DNA of 64,000 nt from Bradyrhizobium sp. AZCC 1693 (GTDB taxonomy: Bacteria > Pseudomonadota > Alphaproteobacteria > Rhizobiales > Xanthobacteraceae): assembly GCF_036924745.1 (NCBI RefSeq), contig NZ_JAZHSD010000001.1:5146001-5210000 (forward strand), read 5' to 3'. The notes beneath the pieces are model-generated. The model was not told the DNA's origin. It saw nothing but the letters and a program-made list of their open reading frames with translations, and made no database searches. Below, piece by piece: positions 35,343-43,631 of this stretch. The position numbers and the translations under genes were made by a program. The first letter of the stretch is position 1, and each line of letters starts with the position of its first letter.

Positions 35343-36491
35343 TCAATTCAGCCGCGCGCCGATCCCGGTAAGCACGCGAAAATCCGGCTTGGACTGAACG
35401 CCGTTGTGCTGGTTGATGACCGGCACGCCGACGGAGACGAAGCCCGAGAAACGATCGAAGCCCATGCGCAGGCCGGGTGAGATGTAGACCGTGGTGCCGC
35501 CCGAATTGGGATCCGGAATGCCGGCGATGCGCTGCTTGTCGTGCCATTCGCCATTGAGTTCGAGAACGAGGTCGAGCGTATAGGGCGTCTTCTTCATGTC
35601 GCTGTGGTCGTGGTTGGCGTGATAGAGGCAGTGCTCCTGCAACTGGTTGCGGGGCTGCATGCAGTACTCGTGCAGCTCCACCTCTTTCGACGAGCCGGTG
35701 GCGCCGACCAGGCGATATGACACGGCGGTGCCGAACAGGAAGCGGTCGCCGAGGTTGGTGTTCTGCGTGCCGGTGCTGATCAGATAATAGAGGCCGCTGA
35801 CGTCGAACGACCAGCGGCCTGTGCGCTTGGTGAAGGCGGCGCCGAACAGGCCGTCCCACGAGCCCGAACCCGGCTGAAATTCAGCCTCGAACAGCTGGCC
35901 GAAATTGTCGCGCTGGCTGGTGCTGCCGGTCGGCGCCTTGAAGCCAAACAACACGGCGGCCGACGTGCCGGTCTGCGCGTTGTTGTGGAAACGGTATTGC
36001 CCCAGCATGGTCACATCGCCAAAGCCGGCCGAGTTGCCGCGCCGGTTGATGCCGTCGGGGCTCATCAAGCTGTTCATGTCGCTCGAATTCATCATGCCCA
36101 TATGGCCGCCGCTCAACATGTCCTCGCCGGGTTCGCGGATATCCGAGCGGCGGATGCCGGCGGCGCGAACGGCAACGGTGAAGTCGTTGGTGATGCCGTA
36201 GGCCGACGAAATCGAGATAGCGTCGATCGATCGGATCGAATGCGCGTGCGTGCCCTTAGCTGCGGCGGCGAGCAGGTCGGCGTCGCTGAGCTGGCCCAAT
36301 CGGATGAATTCGTAGCGGACGGACGCGGCAATCAGTCCTTCGGAAAGCGTGTCGGCCGAGATGGTGTTGATGGGGCCGCCGCTACCGGTATTGCCGCCGC
36401 CGCCGGGATGATGCGCTTCTGCCGAAGCTGAGAGAAAAAGCATGATGGATGAAAAGACGCCGGCCGCGGGCCGATTAAGATACGCACACAC
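35343..36491 (-). CDS. Outer-membrane beta-barrel-like protein of unknown function
   Basis: 382 residues, start GTG at 36491 with a purine-rich aggggg upstream. Signal peptide ends near SASAEA, followed by a His/Gly-rich stretch HHPGGGGNTGSGG. The rest alternates amphipathic strands with Gly, Asn and Thr turns (SVRYEFIRLGQLSD, FTVAVRAAGIRRSDI, GDVTMLGQYRFHNN, GTSAAVLFGFKAPTGSTS, GRWSFDVSGLYYLIST, RMGFDRFSGFVSVGVPVINQ), typical of transporter-like outer-membrane barrels with a degenerate end. His/Met-rich loops (GGHMGMMNSSDMNSLM, LYHANHDHSDM) hint at metals. Divergent from the PCu(A)C-like gene with shared regulatory repeats; role by inference copper/metal related. Confidence 0.82.
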   Translation of the reverse strand: MCAYLNRPAAGVFSSIMLFLSASAEAHHPGGGGNTGSGGPINTISADTLSEGLIAASVRYEFIRLGQLSDADLLAAAAKGTHAHSIRSIDAISISSAYGITNDFTVAVRAAGIRRSDIREPGEDMLSGGHMGMMNSSDMNSLMSPDGINRRGNSAGFGDVTMLGQYRFHNNAQTGTSAAVLFGFKAPTGSTSQRDNFGQLFEAEFQPGSGSWDGLFGAAFTKRTGRWSFDVSGLYYLISTGTQNTNLGDRFLFGTAVSYRLVGATGSSKEVELHEYCMQPRNQLQEHCLYHANHDHSDMKKTPYTLDLVLELNGEWHDKQRIAGIPDPNSGGTTVYISPGLRMGFDRFSGFVSVGVPVINQHNGVQSKPDFRVLTGIGARLN

Positions 36492-36718
36492 ATACGCCCC
36501 CTACACTCGATGTCCGACGATTAGCCACCGCAATCGGGCGCGAGATTGACTGGATCATGCGAGAAGCGCGGCCTGCTCGCGACGGAAGCGAAGCGAAAAA
36601 GCGAGGGCGTCATCGCGGGCGCGGCGTCTGTGGGGCTGTCGTGTGGTGAGCGAATGGCGAAAGGGGCGCGGCCCGGTTGCCGGTTGTATTTCCGATTTTT
36701 TCCCGTTGCGAGGTGGTG

Positions 36719-36774
36719 GCCGCAATCACGTCCGGCAGTAGCCGCAATCACGGCGAGCACCAGCCGTAATCGCG
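36719..36774 (+). promoter_or_regulatory. Three direct repeats GCCGYAATCRCG phased at 22 bp
   Basis: gccgcaatcacg at 36719-36730, gccgcaatcacg at 36741-36752 and gccgtaatcgcg at 36763-36774: starts exactly 22 bp apart (two helical turns), ending 57 bp before the PCu(A)C-like start codon. A further partial match (ccgcaatc, 36528-36535) lies by the divergent gene. The array is suitable for cooperative binding of an activator on one DNA face. Confidence 0.7.
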
Positions 36775-36831
36775 TCTGATTGTTTCTCTACAGCCTTACC
36801 CGTCCAGCGCGCGTATCGGAGTAGGACAATT

Positions 36832-37350
36832 ATGACAACCATCGTCAGAGATATCTTTGTGTTTGTCACCGCGGCCATTTTTGTCGCAGCAAGTTTGCTC
36901 ATTGCGACCGCGGCCGGCGCGCACGAGTTCAAGGTCGGCGCCCTCGACATCGGCCACCCCTGGTCGCGCCCGACCCCGAAAGACGCCAACGTTGCGGGCG
37001 GCTATCTCACCATCACCAACAAGGGAAAGACCGCGGATCGCCTGATCGGAGGCGCCTCGCCCGCGGCAGGCCAGATCGAGGTGCACGAGGTGGTCGACGT
37101 GGACGGCATGACGAAAACACGTCCGCTCGCCAACGGCATCGAGATCAAGCCCGGCAAGACCATCGAGCTCAAGCCCGGCGCGCTTCGTATCGTGCTGCTC
37201 GGCCTCAAGGAGCCCTTCCAGCTCGGCCAGAAAATCAAGGGCACGCTGGTGTTCGAGAAGGCCGGGCCCGTCGAGATCGTCTACAACGTCGAGGAAAATC
37301 CCGGAGCCGCGGTCAGTGGCGTCGCTGGTGCCGCGCACAAGCACCACTAG
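36832..37350 (+). CDS. PCu(A)C-like copper-chaperone domain protein with missing ligands
   Basis: 172 residues. Signal peptide to about residue 30 (ATAAGA|HEF), then the DUF461/PCuAC fold: HPWSRPTPKDANVAGGYLTITNKG, EVHEVVDVDGMTKTRPL, IEIKPGKTIELKPGALRIVLLGLKEPF. Typical copper sites are H(M)X10MX21HXM. Here H85 and M93 remain, the usual second Met reads T96, and the HxM in the pGgyHxM loop reads R119-I-V121. So classical Cu(I) binding looks lost. The protein ends AAHKHH, possibly a substitute metal site. Periplasmic. Coregulated with the divergent beta-barrel gene through 22-bp repeats, by inference. Confidence 0.88.
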   Translation: MTTIVRDIFVFVTAAIFVAASLLIATAAGAHEFKVGALDIGHPWSRPTPKDANVAGGYLTITNKGKTADRLIGGASPAAGQIEVHEVVDVDGMTKTRPLANGIEIKPGKTIELKPGALRIVLLGLKEPFQLGQKIKGTLVFEKAGPVEIVYNVEENPGAAVSGVAGAAHKHH

Positions 37351-37540
37351 AGCGTTTGCGCGTTGCCCGGAAGGGGCCCCGCCCTTGAGCATCGAATAAA
37401 CTCTTGACAGGCCGCACGGCATCCGCGCGCTGCAGCTTCGCGGTCCGTTCGGCGTCACGCGCCGGACGGACGGCGCCGGACCATCGCGATCGACGGTGGC
37501 TGGTTTCGAACTATTCATTCTCCAGCCAGGATCGTGACCA

Positions 37541-37798
37541 GTGTCCAGCCCAAACCAAATGTCAGCCATCACTGCGGCCAGCCTGCAGCCATCACCGCCA
37601 GGAAGGCGAGTGACCTGGCCGTTCGCGGCCACCATGTTGTGCGCATCGCTCCTCGGGATCGGGCTGGCATATTGCACCCGCACGTTGCTGCCCGCGTGGG
37701 GGCTTGATGGAAGCGGTGTGTCTCTCCTGCCGACGGATGTCGTCTGTTCGAACGGGAATTCTTCGGCCTCGCCGCAGACAGCTCGCGCAGACGAGTGA
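37541..37798 (+). CDS. Possible small membrane protein
   Basis: An 85-codon frame with GTG start; a single hydrophobic helix (FAATMLCASLLGIGLAYC, about 28-45) separates a Ser/Pro-rich N-terminus from a polar tail with two cysteines. No family recognised; agga about ten bases before the start gives only modest support. An alternative start is the ATG at 37562. Could be spurious. Confidence 0.3.
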   Translation: MSSPNQMSAITAASLQPSPPGRRVTWPFAATMLCASLLGIGLAYCTRTLLPAWGLDGSGVSLLPTDVVCSNGNSSASPQTARADE

Positions 37799-37966
37799 AC
37801 CGGCCGAGCTTTCCGGACTCCGAGTGGCCGCACCTTGCCGCGTCCGTCCGATGAGGTCCGCCGTCAACCGTTCGGAAACCACACGATCTCTCTTCCACTC
37901 CCGCTAACTAATCGAAAATCGTTCTGCCGCAAGTTCGTGTCCGGGAAAGAAAGGGGAGATCCGAGC

Positions 37967-38188
37967 ATGAACGGCATGGCCATCATGGAAAACGTTCGCC
38001 GATACCGCACCATCGCGTCATTGTACCGCCAAACCGCGGCCTTCCGGCCGCTTCATAGCTGTTCCCTCCTGGCGCAAGCCAGGGAATGGGAGCATCGCGC
38101 GGTTGCGGAGCTTGAAGCCTATTATGAGGCTTTCTGTTCCGCGGCGTCCGGCAATACCCGGATCCACTCCGCAAGCTGCGCAGCGTGA
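37967..38188 (+). CDS. Small conserved hypothetical protein
   Basis: 73 residues (MNGMAIMENVRRYRTIASLYRQ, then TAAFRPLHSCSLLAQAREWEHR and a helical ELEAYYEAFCSAASG). Ribosome site aaggggag is ideally spaced from the ATG at 37967. The pattern of alternating amphipathic helices and a conserved-looking W-E-H agrees with small rhizobial proteins of unknown function. No signal peptide or transmembrane helix. Its frame is open further upstream but without a good start. Confidence 0.65.
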   Translation: MNGMAIMENVRRYRTIASLYRQTAAFRPLHSCSLLAQAREWEHRAVAELEAYYEAFCSAASGNTRIHSASCAA

Positions 38189-38412
38189 GCTGACGGCAGG
38201 CGCTCCGAAAACGGACGCGCCCCGAGTTAAGAATTGTGGCGGCGTGGGATGAGATCGGCCGGTCGTTTGCGCGCCTTCGCCGTCCTGGGCGGGGTGACTT
38301 GATCGGTCAAGCCGTTTGACCGGAAGGCTTCGGCGCACAAAGGCTGTCTTGGTGCGCGTGCCTATGCATAACCCTGGATTTGTTGATCGGACACGCCAAG
38401 CGTAGCCCTGGT

Positions 38413-39426
38413 TCAGTTTCGCGCCGCCGCGCGAACGTCCGAGGGCGTGGCGCCGAAGAGCCGGCGAAACTCGCGGTTGAATGTCGACATATCGCCGAAG
38501 CCGACGTCGTAGGCGATGGTGCTGATCGCACGATGGGCCTGGTGCGGGTCTACGAGCATGCCATGCACCTGGGTAAGACGTTGACCGAGCACGTATCTCG
38601 ACAACGTCGTGCCCTCGCTCTCGAACAGCCTTTGAATATAGCGCCCGGTCACGCGATGGCGGATCGCAAGCGCCGTGATCGAGACATCTCCATCTCGCAG
38701 GTTTCGAACGATATCGGCCTTGATCGCGCGCAGCCGGGCCGCGCGCAGGCCGCGTCCCATGGCGATCTCGGCCGCATCGCGCGTCGCGCCGATCGCGAGC
38801 GCGCAGAGATCATGGATGTGCGTCGCGACCACGCGCGGCAACTCTGCCGTCTCCAATGCTTCCTCGCCGCTGAGAACGCCGACGTAGCCCGACAGTAGCC
38901 GCAAGACGCCCATGTTCTGCAGGATCGGCCGCATGAAGGCGTCCTCGAGGCCGGGCGCCAACGTCATCATGAGCTTGCGTGGCAACCCTACGCCGATGAG
39001 GCGCGTAGCTTGCGGAAGAATGATCGTGCTCGCATCTGCGTTCGACGTGAGCACGCCGCCACCAGGCTCCACCGTTACCTCCCGGCCGAGCTGTGAGACG
39101 ATGCGGCGACCACACTCCTGGATATACAGGATGATGTCATCGTTGCCGTCGGACAGGAGTTCCGGCGTTCGTAAAGCGGTGCCGCCCTCTGAAACGCTCA
39201 TCCGCAACAGGCAAACACCTCCGCCCGCGCTGGAATGATCCCGGACGCGACCAAGCATTTGAACCGTCATGCCCACACGCAGGAAAGAGTTATCAGGCAA
39301 CGGAGCAAGGACCCGTCGCGTCAGTGACCGGCCGTACACCTCGTGCCACATCGGTAGCCACCGGTCTCGCGGAACATTCTCCGTCGAGAAGTGAAAGCGC
39401 GTAAAGTCGCTTGCCGTAGAGGCCAT
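38413..39426 (-). CDS. AraC-family transcriptional regulator
   Basis: 337 residues: N-terminal AraC-binding-like domain (about 30-210; RFHFSTENVPRDRWLPMWHEVYG) and a C-terminal two-HTH AraC/XylS domain with the signature region AISTIAYDVGFGDMSTFNREFRRLFGATPSDVR. The first HTH is DGDVSITALAIRHRVTGRYIQRLFESEGTTLSRYVLGQRL. Homologous activators of catabolic genes sense small organic acids or aromatics. Divergent from the MHS transporter and FAD-monooxygenase genes (229 bp between starts), so it is likely their regulator. Confidence 0.93.
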   Translation of the reverse strand: MASTASDFTRFHFSTENVPRDRWLPMWHEVYGRSLTRRVLAPLPDNSFLRVGMTVQMLGRVRDHSSAGGGVCLLRMSVSEGGTALRTPELLSDGNDDIILYIQECGRRIVSQLGREVTVEPGGGVLTSNADASTIILPQATRLIGVGLPRKLMMTLAPGLEDAFMRPILQNMGVLRLLSGYVGVLSGEEALETAELPRVVATHIHDLCALAIGATRDAAEIAMGRGLRAARLRAIKADIVRNLRDGDVSITALAIRHRVTGRYIQRLFESEGTTLSRYVLGQRLTQVHGMLVDPHQAHRAISTIAYDVGFGDMSTFNREFRRLFGATPSDVRAAARN

Positions 39427-39654
39427 CGCACTCGCCCCTCTGTTTGCTGATCAGCGCACGCGACACGGCCGCGCGCAAACCGGGGAACGTCGGCGCTGTT
39501 CGTTTGTTCCCAAGTCCTTGTCGTTCCTGCCCAAGCCCGCCGCCGCAGCCCCGCATATGGTGTTCGATGCCGCGACGCCAAGATCGGCATTCATCTCCGC
39601 AACCCCTTCGGCACCAAGCCGCTCTGCTCAGGCGCCGCCGTCCAGGAGGACAAG

Positions 39655-40971
39655 ATGAATCACAACGAGCTCGCTGCAAACCAACGGCTGATCGATGCGT
39701 CTGGAAGATCCTCGCTCAACGATGCCCGGCGCGTTGTGATCGCAGCGGCCATCGGCAATACGCTGGAGTGGTACGATTTCCTGGTCTACGGATTGCTGGC
39801 GCTGACGATTGCCAAGCTGTTTTTTCCTGTCGGCAGCGAACTGACCTCGTTGCTGTTGTCGCTCGCCACGTTCGGAGTTGGGCTGGTGATGCGCCCCATC
39901 GGCGCCCTGGTTCTTGGAATCTATGCCGATCGCGTGGGCCGCAAGGCCGCGCTCACCCTGACAATCTTCATCATGGCGCTGGGCACAGGCTTGATTGCAG
40001 TTGCGCCGACATATGAGGCGATCGGCATCGGGGCGCCACTGCTCATTGTCCTGGCGCGCCTGCTGCAAGGCTTCTCATGCGGCGGCGAAGTGGGCGGCGC
40101 GACAGCGATCCTTGTCGAGAGCGCGCCGGAAGGACGCAGAGGCTTCTATGCAGGCTGGCAGGTCGCTGGCCAGCCGGCGGGCTTCCTGCTCGCCGCAGTT
40201 GTCGCGATGGTGGTCACCCTATCGATGACCCCGGCGCAGATCGAATCCGGCGGCTGGCGTTGGCCATTCGCGCTTGGATTGCTGATCGCGCCGGTCGGTC
40301 TTTACATCCGATCGAAACTGGACGATCCGGCCGTGTTCCTGAAGGCGCGCGGCGAGGTCGGGGCCGCCGCTATCGCAGACGGGCTGCGGCGCGAGGGTCG
40401 GGCTATGCTGATAGCCTCGGGCGTTTCGTTGCTGTACGTCGTCAGCGCCTACGTCCTGTTTGTCTACATGCCGACGTTTGCCGTACGGCAACTTCAGCTT
40501 CCCTTCACCGGCGCGTTGTTTGCAAATGCCGTGGCCAACTGCTTTGTGTTTGTCTTCACGCCTGTCACTGCTGCAATTTCGGATCGCGTCGGTCGCAAGC
40601 CGATGCTCCAGATCGCGACGCTGGGATATCTGTTGCTGACCTATCCCGCCTTCGCGGTGATCGCATTGTGGCCCAGCCTTGCACTCCTTACAGCCGTGCA
40701 ATCAGGCTTCGCGGTGTTGATGGCCATCTACGGCGGCGCCGTCATCTCGGTGCTGGCGGAGCTGTTCCCGACAAGTGTGCGCTCCACCGCTGTCGGATTG
40801 GTCTACAACCTCGTTGCAGTAATTGGCGGATTTGCGCCTGCGGTCGTCACCTGGCTGATGGCAGCGACCGGCGATGCGCGTGCGCCGGCCTTCTACGTGA
40901 TCGCCGCGGCCATCGTCAGCGGCAGCGCCCTCTTCTGGCTGCGGGATCGATACGCGGAGCCGCTGCGATAA
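39655..40971 (+). CDS. Metabolite:H+ symporter (MHS) family MFS transporter
   Basis: 438 residues, 12 membrane helices. Family signs: AAAIGNTLEWYDFLVYGLLA in helix 1, MRPIGALVLGIYADRVGRKAAL (motif A), and GFSCGGEVGGATAILVESAPEGRRGFYAGWQVAGQPAG between helices 4 and 5, as in citrate/shikimate/alpha-ketoglutarate importers. Imports an organic acid or aromatic acid; the precise ligand is open. ATG at 39655 has aggaggacaag upstream. The FAD-monooxygenase follows 46 bp later, so transport and hydroxylation probably act in one pathway. Confidence 0.93.
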   Translation: MNHNELAANQRLIDASGRSSLNDARRVVIAAAIGNTLEWYDFLVYGLLALTIAKLFFPVGSELTSLLLSLATFGVGLVMRPIGALVLGIYADRVGRKAALTLTIFIMALGTGLIAVAPTYEAIGIGAPLLIVLARLLQGFSCGGEVGGATAILVESAPEGRRGFYAGWQVAGQPAGFLLAAVVAMVVTLSMTPAQIESGGWRWPFALGLLIAPVGLYIRSKLDDPAVFLKARGEVGAAAIADGLRREGRAMLIASGVSLLYVVSAYVLFVYMPTFAVRQLQLPFTGALFANAVANCFVFVFTPVTAAISDRVGRKPMLQIATLGYLLLTYPAFAVIALWPSLALLTAVQSGFAVLMAIYGGAVISVLAELFPTSVRSTAVGLVYNLVAVIGGFAPAVVTWLMAATGDARAPAFYVIAAAIVSGSALFWLRDRYAEPLR

Positions 40972-41017
40972 TCCACCCTTCCGCAACAAGACCCGGTATG
41001 CCCCGGAGAGGCCAACC

Positions 41018-42268
41018 ATGAAGGTGTTGATCAATGGCGCGGGTATCGGCGGGCTCACGATGGCGCTGAGCCTGGATGCGGTCGGCATCGAGTGCGGGCT
41101 ATTCGAGCGGTCTCGCAGCATTCGTGAGCTGGGTGTCGGCATCAATATTCTGCCGCATGCGGTCAGGGAGCTCGCGGAGCTCGGCCTCCTTGACGCACTC
41201 GATCGCGTCGGAAATCGTACCCTTGAACTGATCTATGCCAACAGATTCGGTCAGGAGATTTGGCGCGAACCGCGCGGTATTGAGGCCGGCTACAACTACC
41301 CGCAGTTCTCCATTCACCGTGGCAGGCTGCAGAGGATTCTCTACGACGCCGCACGGGTGCGGATCGGCGACGACAGAATCCATGCGGCGCATCAGCTGCA
41401 GGATTTCGCACAGGACAACCGTGGCGTCACAGCGACATTTCTCCGACGTGACGACAGTTCGGCTGAAACAGTAACGGCCCGAGGCGACGCTCTGATTGCT
41501 GCTGACGGCATCAACTCGGCCGTGCGTCGCGCGTGCTATCCGGACGAAGGGCCACCTGTCTGGAACGGGGTGATGATGTGGCGCGGAGCCGTCGAGTACA
41601 CGCCTTTTCTAACGGGCCGTTCGATGATCGTTGCCGGCGGATTGGGGTCCAGGCTCGTGCTCTATCCAATCTCGAGCGAGACGACCATCCGCGGCGCCAA
41701 CCTCCTCAACTGGATTGTCGATGCCAGGGTTGGCGATGGCACCGAGCCGCCGCCCCGACGGGAGGATTGGAACCGGCCTGGCCGGCGCGACGAGGTTTTG
41801 CCGCACGTCGAGCGGATATTCCGCTTCTCGGCAATCGATCCTGCCGAGGTGATACGCTCTACGGAGGAATTCTACGAGTATCCCATGTGCGATCGAGATC
41901 CCATCCCGCACTGGTCGTTCGGCAGGGTGACCCTGTTGGGTGATGCCGCACATCCCATGCATCCGAACGGCTCCAACGGCGCGAGTCAGGCTATCCTCGA
42001 CGCGCGCGCGCTCGCGTCGCTGCTCGCCGAAGCAGACGACGTTGTGACCGCGCTCAAGGCATACGAGACGGCCCGCCTGCCGGCGACTGCCAAGGTCGTG
42101 CAAGCCAACCGGTCCGGTGGGCCAGAGCGAGTGATTGATGTGATTGAAGGGCGTGCTCCGAACGGATTCGTGAACATCGAGGATGTCGCGCCACGCGCGG
42201 AACTGGAGGCAATCGTCAAGGGTTATGCAAGGACGGCAGGCTTCGACCAAACGCATGTCAACCGTTAG
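41018..42268 (+). CDS. FAD-dependent aromatic monooxygenase (PhzS-like flavin oxidoreductase)
   Basis: 416 residues, class A flavoprotein monooxygenase: N-terminal dinucleotide fold VLINGAGIGGLTMALSLDAVGIE (GxGxxG), acidic ribose contact at FERS, DG region GDALIAADGINSAVRR, and the GD motif VTLLGDAAHPMHPNGSNGASQAILDARALA. The NPNG/PNGSNG loop is typical for the phenazine/hydroxybenzoate branch. Hydroxylates an aromatic ring using NAD(P)H and oxygen. Context: AraC regulator and MHS importer point to catabolism of an imported aromatic acid. Followed directly by degraded toxin-antitoxin sequence. Confidence 0.93.
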   Translation: MKVLINGAGIGGLTMALSLDAVGIECGLFERSRSIRELGVGINILPHAVRELAELGLLDALDRVGNRTLELIYANRFGQEIWREPRGIEAGYNYPQFSIHRGRLQRILYDAARVRIGDDRIHAAHQLQDFAQDNRGVTATFLRRDDSSAETVTARGDALIAADGINSAVRRACYPDEGPPVWNGVMMWRGAVEYTPFLTGRSMIVAGGLGSRLVLYPISSETTIRGANLLNWIVDARVGDGTEPPPRREDWNRPGRRDEVLPHVERIFRFSAIDPAEVIRSTEEFYEYPMCDRDPIPHWSFGRVTLLGDAAHPMHPNGSNGASQAILDARALASLLAEADDVVTALKAYETARLPATAKVVQANRSGGPERVIDVIEGRAPNGFVNIEDVAPRAELEAIVKGYARTAGFDQTHVNR

Positions 42269-42284
42269 CTGTCCAAACTTCCCG

Positions 42285-42380
42285 GCGGGCCGACATGAAA
42301 TCGCGCGGTCCACCTCGGAAAGAGGAATTCGCTTCATTCCGGATTTCCGAACTGCGCGAGCCATGCCTCGGCCTCCGCTC
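42285..42380 (-). pseudogene. Relic of a second RelE/Phd toxin-antitoxin pair
   Basis: Minus-strand remnant. The toxin tail EAEAWLAQFGNPE ends at a stop at 42334; in the other frame the antitoxin head MARAVRKSGMKRIPLSEV starts at ATG 42364 and then degenerates. The 31-base overlap of toxin end and antitoxin start is the same as in the pair at 34743-35282, so this is a degraded paralogue. Most of both genes is missing. Confidence 0.75.
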
Positions 42381-42390
42381 GGCGAGGAAA

Positions 42391-42453
42391 TGGCGCACCG
42401 CGACCGATGAAGATGGGCACTGTTCGTTCGCCGTGGCGCTATGAAGCGGCATC
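42391..42453. repeat. 63-bp direct repeat, left copy, flanking HigBA
   Basis: tggcgcaccgcgaccgatga onward; aligned without gaps to 43295-43357 with about 9 differences. Contains the shared core gatgaagatgggcact. A 14-base part of the core (cgatgaagatggga) recurs near 34700 beside the other toxin-antitoxin locus. Confidence 0.78.
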
Positions 42454-42529
42454 CCAATTTGCGGTAAACCGTTCCAACGTGCCCGTTTCCTCTCGGAAGC
42501 ACTGCATCGAAAGTGCCTGACGGAGGCTT

Positions 42530-42841
42530 TCATGCCACTTCCAACGTGGGAATAGCATTGATCTTCTCTCCAAGCTCCTGCTCGGCCTGCCGCAGATCGT
42601 AGCGCTTCTGCAGATTGAGCCACAGGTCCGGACCGTTTCCGCACAGCTTCCCGAGCCGCAACGCCATTGTTGGTGTTACTGGCTGCTTTTCCTCAAGGAT
42701 GTCATAGAGCGTCTGACGCGACACGCCGAGCAGCTTGGCGATCTCCGTCTTGGGCCGATCCAGCGCCGGCAGAATCTCTTCGCGCAGAAGTTCGCCGGGG
42801 TGCATGGGCGGCAAGCCGCGCTTCGGGAGTTTCTTGGTCAT
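42530..42841 (-). CDS. higA: HigA-type antitoxin (XRE helix-turn-helix)
   Basis: 103 residues with a Cro/XRE helix-turn-helix (TEIAKLLGVSRQTLYDILEEKQPVTPTMALRLGKLCGNGPDLWLNLQKRYDLRQAEQELG) preceded by the HigA start MHPGELLREEILPAL. Binds and neutralises HigB and represses the operon. Starts 10 bp after the toxin stop; ATG at 42841 follows gaggaagg. Toxin-first order is the HigBA norm. The target operator is likely the inverted repeat at 43140-43156. Confidence 0.93.
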   Translation of the reverse strand: MTKKLPKRGLPPMHPGELLREEILPALDRPKTEIAKLLGVSRQTLYDILEEKQPVTPTMALRLGKLCGNGPDLWLNLQKRYDLRQAEQELGEKINAIPTLEVA

Positions 42842-42851
42842 CGAACCTTCC

Positions 42852-43130
42852 TCAATGATAATCTTCCAGATCGACGTCGATTGCATCACCTTCCAACCAG
42901 CCGAATGTGATTCGCCAGTTTCCGCTCGCGTTGACCGCATAACGGCCTCTGTCGCGGCCGACGAGTGCGTGAAAACGGAAGCCAGGCAGGTTCATGTCCT
43001 CAGGCCGCGATGCATCGTCGAGCGCGCGCAGAATGTTGGCGATACGCCTCGTATTCTGTACGCTGAGCCGGCGCTCGTCTCCGGTCGCGAAGAAGCGTTC
43101 CAGGGCCTTGTCTCTGAACGACCGGATCAC
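42852..43130 (-). CDS. higB: HigB/RelE-type mRNA interferase toxin
   Basis: 92 residues: IRSFRDKALERFFATGDERRLSVQNTRRIANILRALDDASRPEDMNLPGFRFHALVG, then RDRGRYAVNASGNWRITFGWLEGDAIDVDLEDYH. This has the HigB pattern, with Arg/Lys in the active region (GFRFHALVGRDRGRYAV) and NWRITF. Ribosome-dependent mRNA cleavage is the family function. Start is GTG at 43130; the longer open frame upstream is unlikely because the operator lies there. Operon with higA. Confidence 0.9.
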   Translation of the reverse strand: MIRSFRDKALERFFATGDERRLSVQNTRRIANILRALDDASRPEDMNLPGFRFHALVGRDRGRYAVNASGNWRITFGWLEGDAIDVDLEDYH

Positions 43131-43139
43131 GCCAATAAT

Positions 43140-43156
43140 GTAAGGCAACACCTTAC
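43140..43156 (-). promoter_or_regulatory. Inverted repeat operator candidate of higBA
   Basis: gtaagg-caaca-ccttac: perfect 6-bp arms, 9 bp before the higB GTG, with a third half-site gccttac at 43171-43177. Position and symmetry fit HigA autorepression. Confidence 0.65.
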
Positions 43157-43294
43157 AAATGTCAAGCGCTGCCTTACGACAATCAGCCCCGACATCAGCT
43201 TCGTGAACCTCAATTTGCACATGGAGCGCTATTCTCTCGGGCTCCGCAAGGGTGCAAAATCGGCGGTGTTCGACGGCGATATCGTATTCCAGAG

Positions 43295-43357
43295 TGGCGC
43301 GCCACGGCCGATGAAGATGGGCACTCTTCGTTCGCCATAGCGCTATGATGTGGCATT
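43295..43357. repeat. 63-bp direct repeat, right copy, flanking HigBA
   Basis: tggcgcgccacggccgatga onward; about 86% identical with 42391-42453 in the same orientation. The pair brackets the toxin-antitoxin module. The rest of the gap to 43631 has no gene apart from the hairpin at 43562-43588. Confidence 0.78.
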
Positions 43358-43561
43358 CCGCTCTACGCGGGCACCGCACGCCGTTCGCCCGAGTGGCCGC
43401 GAGCGCTGCCACGCTCGCAGAGACCTCGAAGAACACAGGTTCGCTCCTCTGGCCCGGGCGGTCGGCGGCGCGCCAGGGCAACCTGAACAACGCAAAGTGG
43501 CAACGGAAACGCCGGAGATCGCGGCATCGCGCACTGGCGGACGGGGTCGGTTCCGCCTAGT

Positions 43562-43588
43562 GTGGACCTCGGTGCACCCGAGGTCCAC
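43562..43588. other. Perfect 11-bp hairpin before the hydrolase gene
   Basis: gtggacctcgg-tgcac-ccgaggtccac, 43 bp before the ATG at 43632. No T run follows. It could be an operator or a structured leader for the hydrolase transcript, or a repeat end. Confidence 0.6.
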
Positions 43589-43631
43589 GGCGCCGTCGCG
43601 TGGCGGGATCTTACTGGGCTTCGAATAGAAC

